This document shows, piece after piece, positions 29,001 through 36,365 of a DNA stretch of 64,000 bases. The first letter of the stretch is position 1. Each line of letters begins with the position of its first letter. The notes under the pieces were generated by a model. The model saw only the letters and a list, made by a program, of their open reading frames with translations. It searched no databases and was not told the origin of the DNA. The position numbers were made by a program, and so were the translations under genes. Origin of the DNA: Niabella aurantiaca DSM 17617 (GTDB lineage: Bacteria; Bacteroidota; Bacteroidia; Chitinophagales; Chitinophagaceae); NCBI RefSeq assembly GCF_000374125.1, contig NZ_KB893626.1, forward strand, positions 62,001-126,000, written 5' to 3'.

Positions 29001-31738
29001 GCCTCAAATGGCAGGCAGATAATATTGAAGAGGATGTGCGTGAGGCTGGTTATGGCATTGTCTCTAAGCTCAGAAAAATGTGCCCGCCAGTGCATGCTTT
29101 CCGGTTTATGAAACAACTGCCATGCAGTGGCGGCTATCAGCGGTACCAGCCAGGTAATAAAGAACAACAGGGTCCACAATTGCGGGTAGGGCATAAAAGC
29201 CCAGCCCATGATCAAAAAAGCGATCATGGCCGGGGCCACCAGGCTTCTGCGGATATTGTCCCATATTTTCCACCGCGAGAGGCTGGAAATAAAGTTCCGG
29301 CGGAGCTTGTTTTCTTTTCCGGGCACAAAGGGCGTTCCCCAGCTGGCGATCTGCCAGTCGCCTCTTATCCAGCGATGGCGGCGGCTTACATCGGCCCAAT
29401 AGGTATCCGGGTATTCCTCAAACAGCTCCACATCGGTAACGAGGCCCGAGCGGACATACGATCCTTCCAGCAGGTCATGACTTAAGATCCGGTTGGGAGG
29501 GAAGGTATCTCCAAGTACCTGTTCAAAAACATCGATATCATAGATGCCTTTTCCGATAAAGGAGCCCTCAGAAAAAAGGTCCTGGTACACATCCGAAACC
29601 AGCCGTGTATAAGGGTCGAGGCCTGAATCATTGCTGTGCATTTTTGCATAAAAGCTGCTGCTGCTCCGGGGTATGCTGATCGCGGTACGGGGCTGCAGGA
29701 TCCCGTATCCGTCTACTACACGGGAATGCTGTCCATTCAATACGGCCTTGTTTAGCGGATGCGCCATGGTAGCCACCAGCTTCCAGGCTGCTTCGCGTGG
29801 CAGCTGGGTGTCGGCGTCAAGGGTGATCACGTAGCGGATCTGTTTCAGGGAAGAAGTGTCTCCGGTGATCGTAATAAAATCGTATTGTCCGGCATCTCTT
29901 AAAAAACTGTTCAGCTCTGCCAGTTTTCCCCGTTTCCGTTCATGCCCCATCCAGGTTCTTTCCTTGGCGTTCCATTTCCTGGGCCGGTGAAAAAGAAAAA
30001 ATTTGCTTCCGGTGCTCTCCTCTTTTACATAAAGGTGGTTCAATGCCTCAATGCGCTTTTGGGCATAGGCCAGCAAAGCTTCGTCTCCCGGCATCTTTTC
30101 CTGCGGGGCATCGGTAAAGTCTGTCAGCAACGCAAAATAAAGATACTCTTCGAGGTTCGCGAGATAGCGTACTTCAAGTTCGTCTACCAGCTCTTCAACC
30201 GCTTTTTCGCTTGTAAGCATACTGGGAACGGCTACCAATGTACATTGGGTTTCCGGGATGCCCTCCGAGTAATCCATTTTTGGAAGAGGGCGGGGCTTTA
30301 TCAGCAGTGTTGCTGCCCAGTTGATGAGAATGATGATCACCTGGCTGAGCGCAATAAAACAGCAAAGGCCGAACAGCACGGACCGGTAGGCGCCCGCATC
30401 GTTCCGGTAACTATAGAAGGCGGCCCAGCAACTTAAAAGAAATGTAAGAAGCAGGGCGGAGCCTGCATAGGAAACGAGGCGGTTGTTTCTCAGAAGGTTC
30501 TTCAGCCGGTGCCTGGTGGTGATGCGCATCCCGGATCTGTGAATGAGCAGCTGCTGGCCTTTTTCGTCCACAAGATAATAGCCTACATGGTGCGTTTTTG
30601 CCGGCTCATTTTTTGCCGCGCTGTCTTTGGCCATGTCAATGGCCAGCTGTGCAACCTGGTATTCTTCCAGGGCGCTGTTTTTTCCCACCCATTCCACAAT
30701 ATGGCGGTACCGGTCGCGGGTAACAAAATCCATTTGCCCGTACACACCATCGATATCGGTGTTCAGTATTTTTTCAACAACGCTTACCTCTTCAACAAAA
30801 GAACGCCAGTCGGTGCTTTTGATCAACCGGATGCTTTCAATGGAATTCCGGATGGAAACCTGCTCGGTTGCCTGTTTCTGGTTTTCGGCATTCACGAGTT
30901 CAGCAGAAGAGTTTCCGGTTTCGGCCAGCCGCTCCTCCAGCCAGGTTAATGGCAGCGCCAGTCCCTGCCCCTTGCCCTGCAGCCGCCGGATGAATTCGGC
31001 GACAAAAGAGCTATCCATCCGCAGTTTTGATTTGGCCATTTCTGCGATGATGATGATGATGTCGCGCGGGTTCTGCTGTGCGGTTTCCAATAGCTGTTCC
31101 GACCAGTAAAGTGCTACGTTCTTATCCAGCCGGTCGATGGCCACGCGGGAGGCGATGCGGCGGATGTTTTCAATAATGGCCAGGCGCAGCATGATCGGAA
31201 TGGCCCAAAGCTCGCCCAGGGTCAGGCGGGTTATGGTCTGATAGGATTCGATAAATGCCGTAAGGGTGGCAATACTGATATGTCCGTCGCTGTGCGCGAT
31301 CAGCTCGAGGGCGATGTCGTACACCCGCGGAAATCCGGCGGACCGGCCCTTTGCCAGTATCGGCAGGGTTTCGCTGTAGCCTTTTGGCAGGTGGGTCCTT
31401 CCCAGGGCGATCTGCTCTTTGATCAGGTAATAGTTGTCCAGGAACCATTCGCTGGCAGGTGCAATGGGTTGTTTGGAATTGATAGAGTCGTTCAGCAGGT
31501 CATATACTTTTGCGATCACGTCTTCATTATCGTCAAGACGGGGAAGCACTTTATCCGGGGGATGGCCGGCTGCCACCACATGCGAGCGGGCCACTTTTTT
31601 ACTGTGTTGCTGCATCTGGTCGTGACTGAACAACTCCAGACGGAACGGTTCTTCTTTTTGAAATTCGGGCAGGGACTCTCCTGTAAAGAACTCGCGCATG
31701 CGCACGACGAAATCATCTACGGGCTTCGAAATTTTCAT
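23051..31738 (-). CDS. ndvB: Cyclic beta-1,2-glucan synthase (GT84-GH189-like-GH94), NdvB/ChvB family
   Basis: A giant inner-membrane enzyme of 2895 residues, the usual size for the family. It makes linear beta-1,2-glucan from UDP-glucose, trims it by phosphorolysis and closes the ring. In order: an N-terminal helical region; membrane segments around 430-480; a GT84 glycosyltransferase domain with TLDADTQLP (Asp641/Asp643) and RHRWIRGDWQ (near 795); more membrane segments (about 830-1000); a glycoamylase-type domain (about 1400-1600, with EYGGKSNAPWGISESGYN), now classed as the GH189 cyclising domain; and a C-terminal GH94 phosphorylase with FGFRDQLQDV and GDWNDGMD (Asp2582 as the likely acid). 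No export ABC transporter adjoins it. It is alone on its strand; the neighbouring AraC gene is divergent. The product in Bacteroidota may differ in size or substituents. Confidence 0.93.
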   Translation of the reverse strand: MKISKPVDDFVVRMREFFTGESLPEFQKEEPFRLELFSHDQMQQHSKKVARSHVVAAGHPPDKVLPRLDDNEDVIAKVYDLLNDSINSKQPIAPASEWFLDNYYLIKEQIALGRTHLPKGYSETLPILAKGRSAGFPRVYDIALELIAHSDGHISIATLTAFIESYQTITRLTLGELWAIPIMLRLAIIENIRRIASRVAIDRLDKNVALYWSEQLLETAQQNPRDIIIIIAEMAKSKLRMDSSFVAEFIRRLQGKGQGLALPLTWLEERLAETGNSSAELVNAENQKQATEQVSIRNSIESIRLIKSTDWRSFVEEVSVVEKILNTDIDGVYGQMDFVTRDRYRHIVEWVGKNSALEEYQVAQLAIDMAKDSAAKNEPAKTHHVGYYLVDEKGQQLLIHRSGMRITTRHRLKNLLRNNRLVSYAGSALLLTFLLSCWAAFYSYRNDAGAYRSVLFGLCCFIALSQVIIILINWAATLLIKPRPLPKMDYSEGIPETQCTLVAVPSMLTSEKAVEELVDELEVRYLANLEEYLYFALLTDFTDAPQEKMPGDEALLAYAQKRIEALNHLYVKEESTGSKFFLFHRPRKWNAKERTWMGHERKRGKLAELNSFLRDAGQYDFITITGDTSSLKQIRYVITLDADTQLPREAAWKLVATMAHPLNKAVLNGQHSRVVDGYGILQPRTAISIPRSSSSFYAKMHSNDSGLDPYTRLVSDVYQDLFSEGSFIGKGIYDIDVFEQVLGDTFPPNRILSHDLLEGSYVRSGLVTDVELFEEYPDTYWADVSRRHRWIRGDWQIASWGTPFVPGKENKLRRNFISSLSRWKIWDNIRRSLVAPAMIAFLIMGWAFMPYPQLWTLLFFITWLVPLIAATAWQLFHKPESMHWRAHFSELRDNAITSLTHILFNIICLPFEAVKNLDAIFRANWRMLVSHRRLLQWMPSKQSGSQQKSIFYAYLFMWPSVLLPAGITVLLTFFNADAFWIAGPVLAAWLLGPFVAWSVSRPSTKKTVALSSKNLDVLHFYARKTWAYFEDFVTENDNWLPPDNYQEHPIESLAHRTSPTNIGLTLLSNLAAYDFGYLSVNKLAERTFKTFETLSALERYKGHFYNWYDTISLVPLQPKYVSTVDSGNFIAALILLRQGLEEVRQEKLFKAQHIGGLQDSLSVIKSLLQKQNPPELTVLIKTTGSLKAAFPLPLHELLQQLNTLLEAASALQSSNDIAGKAEVLNWIGRLEKQLTDSITCIRTFCPWATLLPVAPRFVRLHLLHETPSLNNILDLQRVLPDQIAEYLETAADPGETRQLDQLLKSLQEGATQAENFLAGIEKMKHSCVDFSTVDYDFLYNKSQNLFHIGYNISEDIADKSYYDMLASEARLGIFAAIAQGKIPQTAWFTLGRLVTNLGNHPVLLSWSGSMFEYLMPQLLMPSYENTLLDRSNKGAVRNQIEYGGKSNAPWGISESGYNLVDTSLHYQYQSFGIPGLGLKRGLANDLVIAPYATMMALMIDPPEAVDNLRALAQKGFEGRYGFYEAIDYTPSRMPRGQTHAIIKSFMVHHLGMSFLSMAHLLLGKKMQDRFIKDPQFQSALLLLQEKAPRSTNFYEHTEDTVNRQTISHESHMRVLTTPNTPIPETQLLSNGRYSLMISNSGGGYSRWKGIALNRWREDTTRDNWGIFCYIKDLGTGHFWSNTHQPALRKSKSYETVFSQGHVVFRRVDDGFETKTDVVISPEDDVEIRRIRITNRSASSKTIEVTSFGEAVLADQAADEAHPAFSNLFVQTEINEPLSAILCSRRPRAKDDTPPWMFHTLMLYGTKSESVSYETDRMRFIGRGQSITAPAALQQDGPLSGTKGPVLDPIVSIRHRIILKARQTITVDLVMGIGESKEICTGLLAKYQDRYIRNRVFELAWTHSQVLLRQINATEVEAQLFNAIAGSIIYANNSFRATPSVIESNLKGQPGLWSYAISGDLPIVLVRVKDSANIDLVKQLIKAHSYWSLKGLRVDLVIWNDDFGSYRQVFQDQVIGFITATSGGVLDQPGGIFVRAGDQISNEDRILFQTVARLIFDDDKGTLAEQVLKKKPAKGLPEPLQVTAKPGRVAPDQAIALPDYLQFNNGTGGFTHDGKEYILISDQQKKSPAPWCNIIANKEIGSMLSESGSAYTWVDNAQAFRLTPWQNDPVSDRCGEAYYIRDEASGIYWSPTPLPAPGKLPYRTRHGFGYSVYESVYNGISSEMWIYADRDLSVKYVVLRLRSLTEYERSLSVTGYTEWVLGDLVHKNKMFVVADKDPQTKVLFARNRYNSAFAEKVAFFDTDGHEQTFTCDRAEFIGRNGTLRNPEALSRKHLSGRSGAGLDPCAALQVLVQLAPGEEKEIIFRLGAGKTEQETRELVEHIKGSAFAHEALSKVHDQWNHILGAVVVKTPDEAMNVMTNGWWLYQALACRVWGRSGFYQSGGAFGFRDQLQDVLALMHTTPEITREQLLLAASRQFREGDVQHWWHPPTGRGVRTTCSDDYLWLPYVATRYITATGDKEILDEYISFIDGRPLRPDEESYYDLPVFLNHWETLYNHCKYAIRYGLKFGAHGLPLIGSGDWNDGMDKVGAEGKGESVWLAFFLYDVLTHFDVIAEDYGDADFATICKNEAQKLKEYIHQNAWDGGWYRRAYFDDGTPLGSATNEECKIDSISQSWSLLSGGGEPDRSLLGMNALNEHLVDRRNKIIKLLTPPFDQSDLYPGYIKGYVPGVRENGGQYTHAAIWSIMAFAALKDKDRVWELFSMVNPVNHARTAADVEKYKVEPYVMAADVYGAPPHEGRGGWTWYTGSAGWTYQLSVGSILGLRREGDRLYLDPCVPDTWEEYEIRYRFGKTFYFLYIKNRNKDGKVRFIEKGQALTDAFITLQDDGMEHHIEVEL

Positions 31739-31966
31739 AGCAATTCCTGATATAACGATTACAGACCTGAAATCGTGCGTATAAAGTTAATTTTTATCTT
31801 GTAGAAAGCGAAGGATAAAACAGCTGATTTTCCTGCACTTGCTGTACATAGGGTTTGTGGTCTGTTGAAATACATTCGTTTATAAACACCAATAAGCATG
31901 CCATGTAAAACTGGAGGGATAAAGGAACAAGAGATCTCTGCGTTTCTGCGGGGATAAAGATTTTTA

Positions 31967-33124
31967 ATGAAAAAATATAATTTTACCGGTGAATCGGTTG
32001 TTATGAGGCATTTTTTTCAAACAATTATTTTGCTCGGTGTAGTGCAGGGATTTATTGTGAGCTGCCTTTTATTTTTTTCTTCCCGGCTGCGTTTGCCCAA
32101 CCGGTTGCTGGCAGCGTTGATTTTTTTGCTCACCCTTGCCAGTTTTTGTCTATATGGATCATATATTGGCTGGTTTGGGTCAAAGTGGCTGAATTTATTG
32201 TCGGTCCTGTTTCCCATGATCGTGGTGATGCCCATCGGCCCCCTGTTGTATTTTTATGTACGATCCTTCCTGGAGCCTGGGTTTAAGATGCGCCGGAAAG
32301 AATGGTTGCAGTTTTTGCCGGCTATTGTGGACCTGGTCAGTCCGCTGATCGCCTGGATCTTTGTTCTGGGGGTGCAATGGGGGCTTCTCAAAGATGATTC
32401 CCGGCCCTGGACAACGGCCATGGATACCTATAATGTCTATTCCGATATTCCCCGGTGGATATCCCTGGCCATTTATACGGCCTTTACCTTCCGGTATCTT
32501 GCGGCGCAAAAACAAAAAGCTCCTGCCGGTTTCCGGTGGCTGCAGCAGGTAGCAGTAGCCTTTGGCGTGTTTGCAGGCATCTGGTTTATTTACCTGGTCC
32601 CCTACGTTATTCCGCGGTACACCGGCTGGATGCTGGACAACCTGGACTGGTATCCGTTGTATGTGCCCGTTACCCTGCTGATTTACTGGCTGGGTATTAA
32701 GGGGTATATTGTTTCCTGGCAGCAGCAGGCTGCGGAAAAAAGACAGTATGCTGCGCCGTTGCCGGAGCCGGTGGTGCATGCCACCATAGGATTGCTGAAA
32801 AAGACCATGGAGGAGGAACGGCTTTATCTGAATGCGGAGCTTACCCTGCAAAAGCTGGCGCAGCACACGGGTCTGACGCCTAAAACCATCTCCGCAGTAT
32901 TGAACCAGCACCTGCGTAAAAATTTTAACGAGTTTGTGAACGGGTACCGTATTGCACTGTTCAAAGAGCGGCTGCTGGCCGATGAGGCAGGGCAGCTCAC
33001 TTTTGCGGGAATAGCAAATGATTGCGGATTCAGCTCACCGGCAACCTTTCAGCGGGTATTCAGGCAGCTCACCGGCATGTCGCCTTCGGAATTCAGAAAA
33101 AATCATACGGCATCCGGGGGATAA
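31967..33124 (+). CDS. AraC-family regulator with multi-pass membrane N-terminus
   Basis: A 385-residue protein. Residues 15-245 contain about seven hydrophobic segments, then a linker, and residues 280-385 form an AraC DNA-binding domain with LTLQKLAQHTGLTPKTISAVLNQ as the first helix-turn-helix and FAGIANDCGFSSPATFQRVFRQLTGMSPSEFRKN as the second, cited by the key words GLTPKT, GFSSPATF and TGMSPSEFR. This membrane-anchored AraC architecture is common in Bacteroidota and could sense an envelope signal. It is divergent from the cyclic glucan synthase gene (228-bp gap), so it may regulate that gene, but no operator was recognised. The start at 31967 is an ATG; 32003 is an alternative. Confidence 0.88.
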   Translation: MKKYNFTGESVVMRHFFQTIILLGVVQGFIVSCLLFFSSRLRLPNRLLAALIFLLTLASFCLYGSYIGWFGSKWLNLLSVLFPMIVVMPIGPLLYFYVRSFLEPGFKMRRKEWLQFLPAIVDLVSPLIAWIFVLGVQWGLLKDDSRPWTTAMDTYNVYSDIPRWISLAIYTAFTFRYLAAQKQKAPAGFRWLQQVAVAFGVFAGIWFIYLVPYVIPRYTGWMLDNLDWYPLYVPVTLLIYWLGIKGYIVSWQQQAAEKRQYAAPLPEPVVHATIGLLKKTMEEERLYLNAELTLQKLAQHTGLTPKTISAVLNQHLRKNFNEFVNGYRIALFKERLLADEAGQLTFAGIANDCGFSSPATFQRVFRQLTGMSPSEFRKNHTASGG

Positions 33125-33203
33125 TATTACTCATATCCGGATTTGAGCAGGATTTTAAGCAGCTTGTTTGATACGGACCAGAGAGCTTTGCAGGAAAAAG
33201 ACA

Positions 33204-34370
33204 ATGTACATACTCCGTTATACGATCGCTCTATGGACGCTTTTCCTGTTTTCCTGCAGCGGCAGTCGTTCCGTTTCAGAAAGCAGACCCGTAAAAAGAA
33301 CCGGCAGCACGTTATGGGATGCCCGGCAGCTGGCCTCTTTTGAGAAGCGGCTGGAACAGTTGCGGAAGCAGTACCATATCCCCGGCATTTCGGCCGGTAT
33401 TGTAAATGAAAAGCAGCTGGTGTGGAAAAAGGGATTTGGCTATGCGGATGTGGAGCACAGGATCCGGCCGGATGAATATACGGTCTACCAGATCGCTTCG
33501 GTGACAAAGACCTTCGGGGCGATCCTGCTGATGCAGCAGGCAGAGGCCGGCACGCTCAGCCTGGACGACCCCATCAGCAAATACGGCATTAACCTGGGTG
33601 CGCGGTGGGGCAGTGACCCGCGCATCAAATTAAAGCACCTGATGACGCATACCGCTATGGGAAATACATTTAACGGTTTCAAACCCGGTTATGTATTCCG
33701 GTATAACGGCAGCTGGTACGGACAGCTGGGAAAGGCCATCGAAAAGGCTTCCGGTCAAAGTTTTGGAGCATTGTTGCGGGAAAAGATCACGATACCACTG
33801 CATATGAAAAATACGGTGCCCAGTACAGATGACAGTATTGCTTTTGCGCTAACGGGGTATGACAAGGCTGTTTTTTTGAAAAGGGTGGCCCGGCCCTACG
33901 ACTGGAAACACCGAAAGCTGCACCCGGTAACGTTCCGTTATGGATTTAATCCCGGTGCCGGCATCATGAGCAATGTGGCGGACCTGGCATTTTATTCCGT
34001 GGCGATTGATGAACAACGTTTTTTATCGGACAGCAGCTGGCAGCGGATGACGACCCCCTATACCACACCCAAAGGAAAAACGATCCAGTACGGACTGGGA
34101 TGGTTTGTAAAAAAATACCGGGGCATGAAAGTATTGTGGCACACCGGCTGGTGGTTCGGGTACTCCGCTCTTTTTGTAAAGATCCCCGAAAAAGACCTCA
34201 CGTTTATCCTGTTGGCCAATTCGCAGGACCTTAGCCGGCCGTTCTACCATATTGTAAGACCCATTCCCGGGTTGGGCCTTGGATTCTTTAACCCGTTCCG
34301 GCGCAACCTGAACAAGACGTTGAAGGCATCAAAATTTGCTGTCGCCTTCCTGGATCATTTTGCAGATTGA
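33204..34370 (+). CDS. Serine beta-lactamase-family lipoprotein (class C/DD-peptidase fold)
   Basis: A 388-residue exported protein starting at ATG 33204 (an upstream TTG at 33168 is less likely); the lipobox LFSC follows a hydrophobic stretch. The catalytic tetrad SVTK is at Ser99-Lys102, the second motif is the YNG in FRYNGSWYGQLG, and the third is HTGWWFG, in place of the usual KTG. This family includes class C beta-lactamases, esterases and D-aminopeptidases; the HTG third motif is common in non-resistance members. It is 79 bp after the AraC gene and may be co-transcribed. The substrate cannot be told from the sequence, and I would not call it an antibiotic-resistance gene. Confidence 0.85.
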   Translation: MYILRYTIALWTLFLFSCSGSRSVSESRPVKRTGSTLWDARQLASFEKRLEQLRKQYHIPGISAGIVNEKQLVWKKGFGYADVEHRIRPDEYTVYQIASVTKTFGAILLMQQAEAGTLSLDDPISKYGINLGARWGSDPRIKLKHLMTHTAMGNTFNGFKPGYVFRYNGSWYGQLGKAIEKASGQSFGALLREKITIPLHMKNTVPSTDDSIAFALTGYDKAVFLKRVARPYDWKHRKLHPVTFRYGFNPGAGIMSNVADLAFYSVAIDEQRFLSDSSWQRMTTPYTTPKGKTIQYGLGWFVKKYRGMKVLWHTGWWFGYSALFVKIPEKDLTFILLANSQDLSRPFYHIVRPIPGLGLGFFNPFRRNLNKTLKASKFAVAFLDHFAD

Positions 34371-34439
34371 CCGTGAGCCCGGGTGTGGCATTGACCGATC
34401 ATCCAGGCTGTTGGTGCGCAATGCCGGATGCATGCAGAA

Positions 34440-35687
34440 TCAAGCCGCCTGGTCCGCCAGGCCGGAAAGGGCCTGTTCCAGGTCAGCAAGAATATCTTCT
34501 GCTGCCTCAATACCCACGCTCATCCGGATCAGCCCGTCTGTAATCCCGGCCTTCAGCCGCTCCTCCGGCTTCATAATGGCGTGGGACATGGATGCAGGAT
34601 GGGAGATCAGGGTATCTACTGTGCCCAGGGAAACCGCACGGGTACACATGCGCAGGCGGTTAATGAATTGTTTGCCGGCGGCAATACCTCCCCGGAGCTC
34701 AAAGCTCAGCACAGCGCCCGGATGCCGCATCTGGCGGATGCTTAATGCATAATCGGGGTGCGTTTTCAGGCCGTTGTAGTTCACTTTGGCAACTGCGGGA
34801 TGCGCATCCAGCCATGTTGCGACACGTGCTGCATTGGCGCTGTGCTGGTGCATCCGGAGGGGCAATGTTTTAATACCGTTAATGAGCAGAAAAGCATCGA
34901 AGGCATTGCTGTTTGCCCCCAGAAGCTTATAGGTCTTTACGGCTGTTGTCTGCATAAAATCCAGGTCCTTCCCTACCAGCGCTCCCCCGATGGCCGTGCC
35001 GTGGCCATTTAAAAATTTGGTAGTAGAATGATAGACGAAATCAACACCAAATGCAAAAGGCTGCTGCAGGTAAGGTGTGGCAAATGTATTGTCGATGCTT
35101 ACTTTAATGCCCCTTGCCGCCGCCCGTTTACAAATGGCTTCGATATCGGTGCAGCCCATCAGGGGGTTGGTGGGTGATTCTATATGAATGAGCCGGATCT
35201 GCGGGTATTGGTCCAGGGCCTGATCCACGGCGTTCAGATCCGCCAGGTCTGTAAAACGGGTTTCAATGCCGGACCGGGATAATAAATAGGCAAAAAATTC
35301 GTGGGTGCCTCCGTAAAGGGCGGTATTGGTAAGGACCATGTCCCCGTTCTTCAGTAAAGAAAAGCAAAGTGTGGAGAGTGCGCCCTGGCCGCTGGCATGC
35401 AGCAATGCCTTTAAAGTCAGTGGGTTACCATCTCCGCCGTTCAGCCCGAACGCTTCGAGGGAGGCGATCAGTTTTTCCGCCGCTGCCGTGGTCGGATTGG
35501 CAAAACGGGAGTAGATATAGCCCGGTTCTGTTCCGGAAAAGCGGTTCATGCCCTGCTCGGCGCTGTCAAATACAAAGGTAGAACTGGCATAAATGGGAAT
35601 GGCGTGACTGTGCAGGCTCCCTTCATCATAAACATTGTGGATGGCTGCGGAGCAGAAGTCTTCAAAACGCCGGGAAACTGTATTCAT
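34440..35687 (-). CDS. PLP-dependent trans-sulfuration enzyme (cystathionine/methionine gamma-lyase family)
   Basis: A 415-residue cytosolic enzyme of the Cys/Met metabolism PLP family. The cofactor lysine is Lys224 in HSTTKFLNGHG. Other family features are YIYSRFANPTTAAAEKLIASLE (cited by YSR.ANPT), SGQGALSTL, ALYGGTHEFF, and SIDNTFATPYLQQP. The C-terminal VSLGTVDTLISHPASMSHA is the usual substrate-pocket region. The family members cystathionine gamma-synthase, cystathionine gamma-lyase, O-acetylhomoserine sulfhydrylase and methionine gamma-lyase cannot be separated by eye. It is convergent with the beta-lactamase-family gene. Upstream lies a long, inverted-repeat-rich leader (35688-35960) in which I recognise no known riboswitch. 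Confidence 0.88.
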   Translation of the reverse strand: MNTVSRRFEDFCSAAIHNVYDEGSLHSHAIPIYASSTFVFDSAEQGMNRFSGTEPGYIYSRFANPTTAAAEKLIASLEAFGLNGGDGNPLTLKALLHASGQGALSTLCFSLLKNGDMVLTNTALYGGTHEFFAYLLSRSGIETRFTDLADLNAVDQALDQYPQIRLIHIESPTNPLMGCTDIEAICKRAAARGIKVSIDNTFATPYLQQPFAFGVDFVYHSTTKFLNGHGTAIGGALVGKDLDFMQTTAVKTYKLLGANSNAFDAFLLINGIKTLPLRMHQHSANAARVATWLDAHPAVAKVNYNGLKTHPDYALSIRQMRHPGAVLSFELRGGIAAGKQFINRLRMCTRAVSLGTVDTLISHPASMSHAIMKPEERLKAGITDGLIRMSVGIEAAEDILADLEQALSGLADQAA

Positions 35688-35759
35688 TCATTGTTGATTT
35701 TGACGAGACCGGAAGGTACAAATAATAACCGGTCGCAGCGAGCGGTGGGTTTAAAGAGC

Positions 35760-35828
35760 GCACATCCCTCTTTCCGGACGGGCGCATCCGTATTAAGAAC
35801 GGGACAATTGAGGATCAAGGGGATGTGC
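35760..35828 (-). other. Inverted-repeat-rich leader of the PLP enzyme gene
   Basis: GCACATCCC (35760-35768) is perfectly complementary to GGGATGTGC (35820-35828), enclosing a shorter stem around 35777-35791 (CGGA/TCCG). The region would form the 5' leader of the minus-strand trans-sulfuration gene. I do not recognise a SAM riboswitch core. Nothing else can be supported between 35688 and 36000. Confidence 0.35.
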
Positions 35829-36005
35829 CCGCCAGCCGGACTGTTCCGGGCGCAGCTCCAAACCCCGGCCGGGTCTGGGTTTTCACCCGTAATGGCGGCC
35901 ATAGGCAAGGGGTGCCGGCGGGTTATTTTCCGGGAAAACGTCAATATGGAGATATTTATCTTGTTGCTGCCAACGATATGTTAAAAAGTGAAAATATATT
36001 TTGCA

Positions 36006-36048
36006 AAAACGTTTCAGTATGTTAAATTTAACAATTTATTAACGTTTT
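36006..36048. promoter_or_regulatory. Nested symmetric palindrome upstream of cassette copy 2
   Basis: AAAACGTT (36006-36013) and AACGTTTT (36041-36048) are perfect inverted arms placed almost symmetrically around the perfect 12-bp palindrome GTTAAATTTAAC (36021-36032). The two dyads share a centre within half a base. It lies about 320 bp upstream of the susC start at 36366 in A/T-rich DNA, and looks like a binding site for a dimeric or tetrameric regulator. No exact TAnnTTTG element was found between it and the gene. Confidence 0.55.
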
Positions 36049-36365
36049 CAAACTTTAATTGATTAAAGAAGAAAATAGCCTTATATAGAACATCTTTTAA
36101 TATTTTTTTTCAAAAGAACGTGTATTTATGAATCTGTTTATAAAACAATACACTGTTATTTAAATAATGAAGGCGTGACGACGTTGATTTGAAAAAATCC
36201 ATCTTTCTGAAATTACGGCCTCAAAAAGGAAATGATTGTAGAATCAAAGCGATTATTTTATTTGCAATAGATTGTAATAAACCAAAAGTGTTTGGCCATA
36301 TAGGTTTTGCTGTTTCCAAATACTGTCGATTTGTAATTTATTGGATTAAATCAAACTATTATCGT

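Noticed and set aside
23154-31625. Many long open frames opposite or within the glucan synthase gene
   Set aside because: They are shadows of a high-G+C reading frame; the 2895-residue frame has complete conserved domains from end to end.
33204-34370. Antibiotic-resistance beta-lactamase
   Set aside because: The SxxK fold is shared with esterases and peptidases, and the third motif is HTG rather than KTG; the sequence gives no reason to assign resistance.
35688-35960. SAM riboswitch upstream of the trans-sulfuration gene
   Set aside because: The conserved cores of the SAM-I and SAM-II classes were not found; only generic inverted repeats remain.
36189-36365. N-terminal extension of the second-cassette SusC from a TTG start
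   Set aside because: The 59 extra residues precede a perfectly good signal peptide beginning at ATG 36366 and have no export features; the bases are A/T-rich leader sequence.
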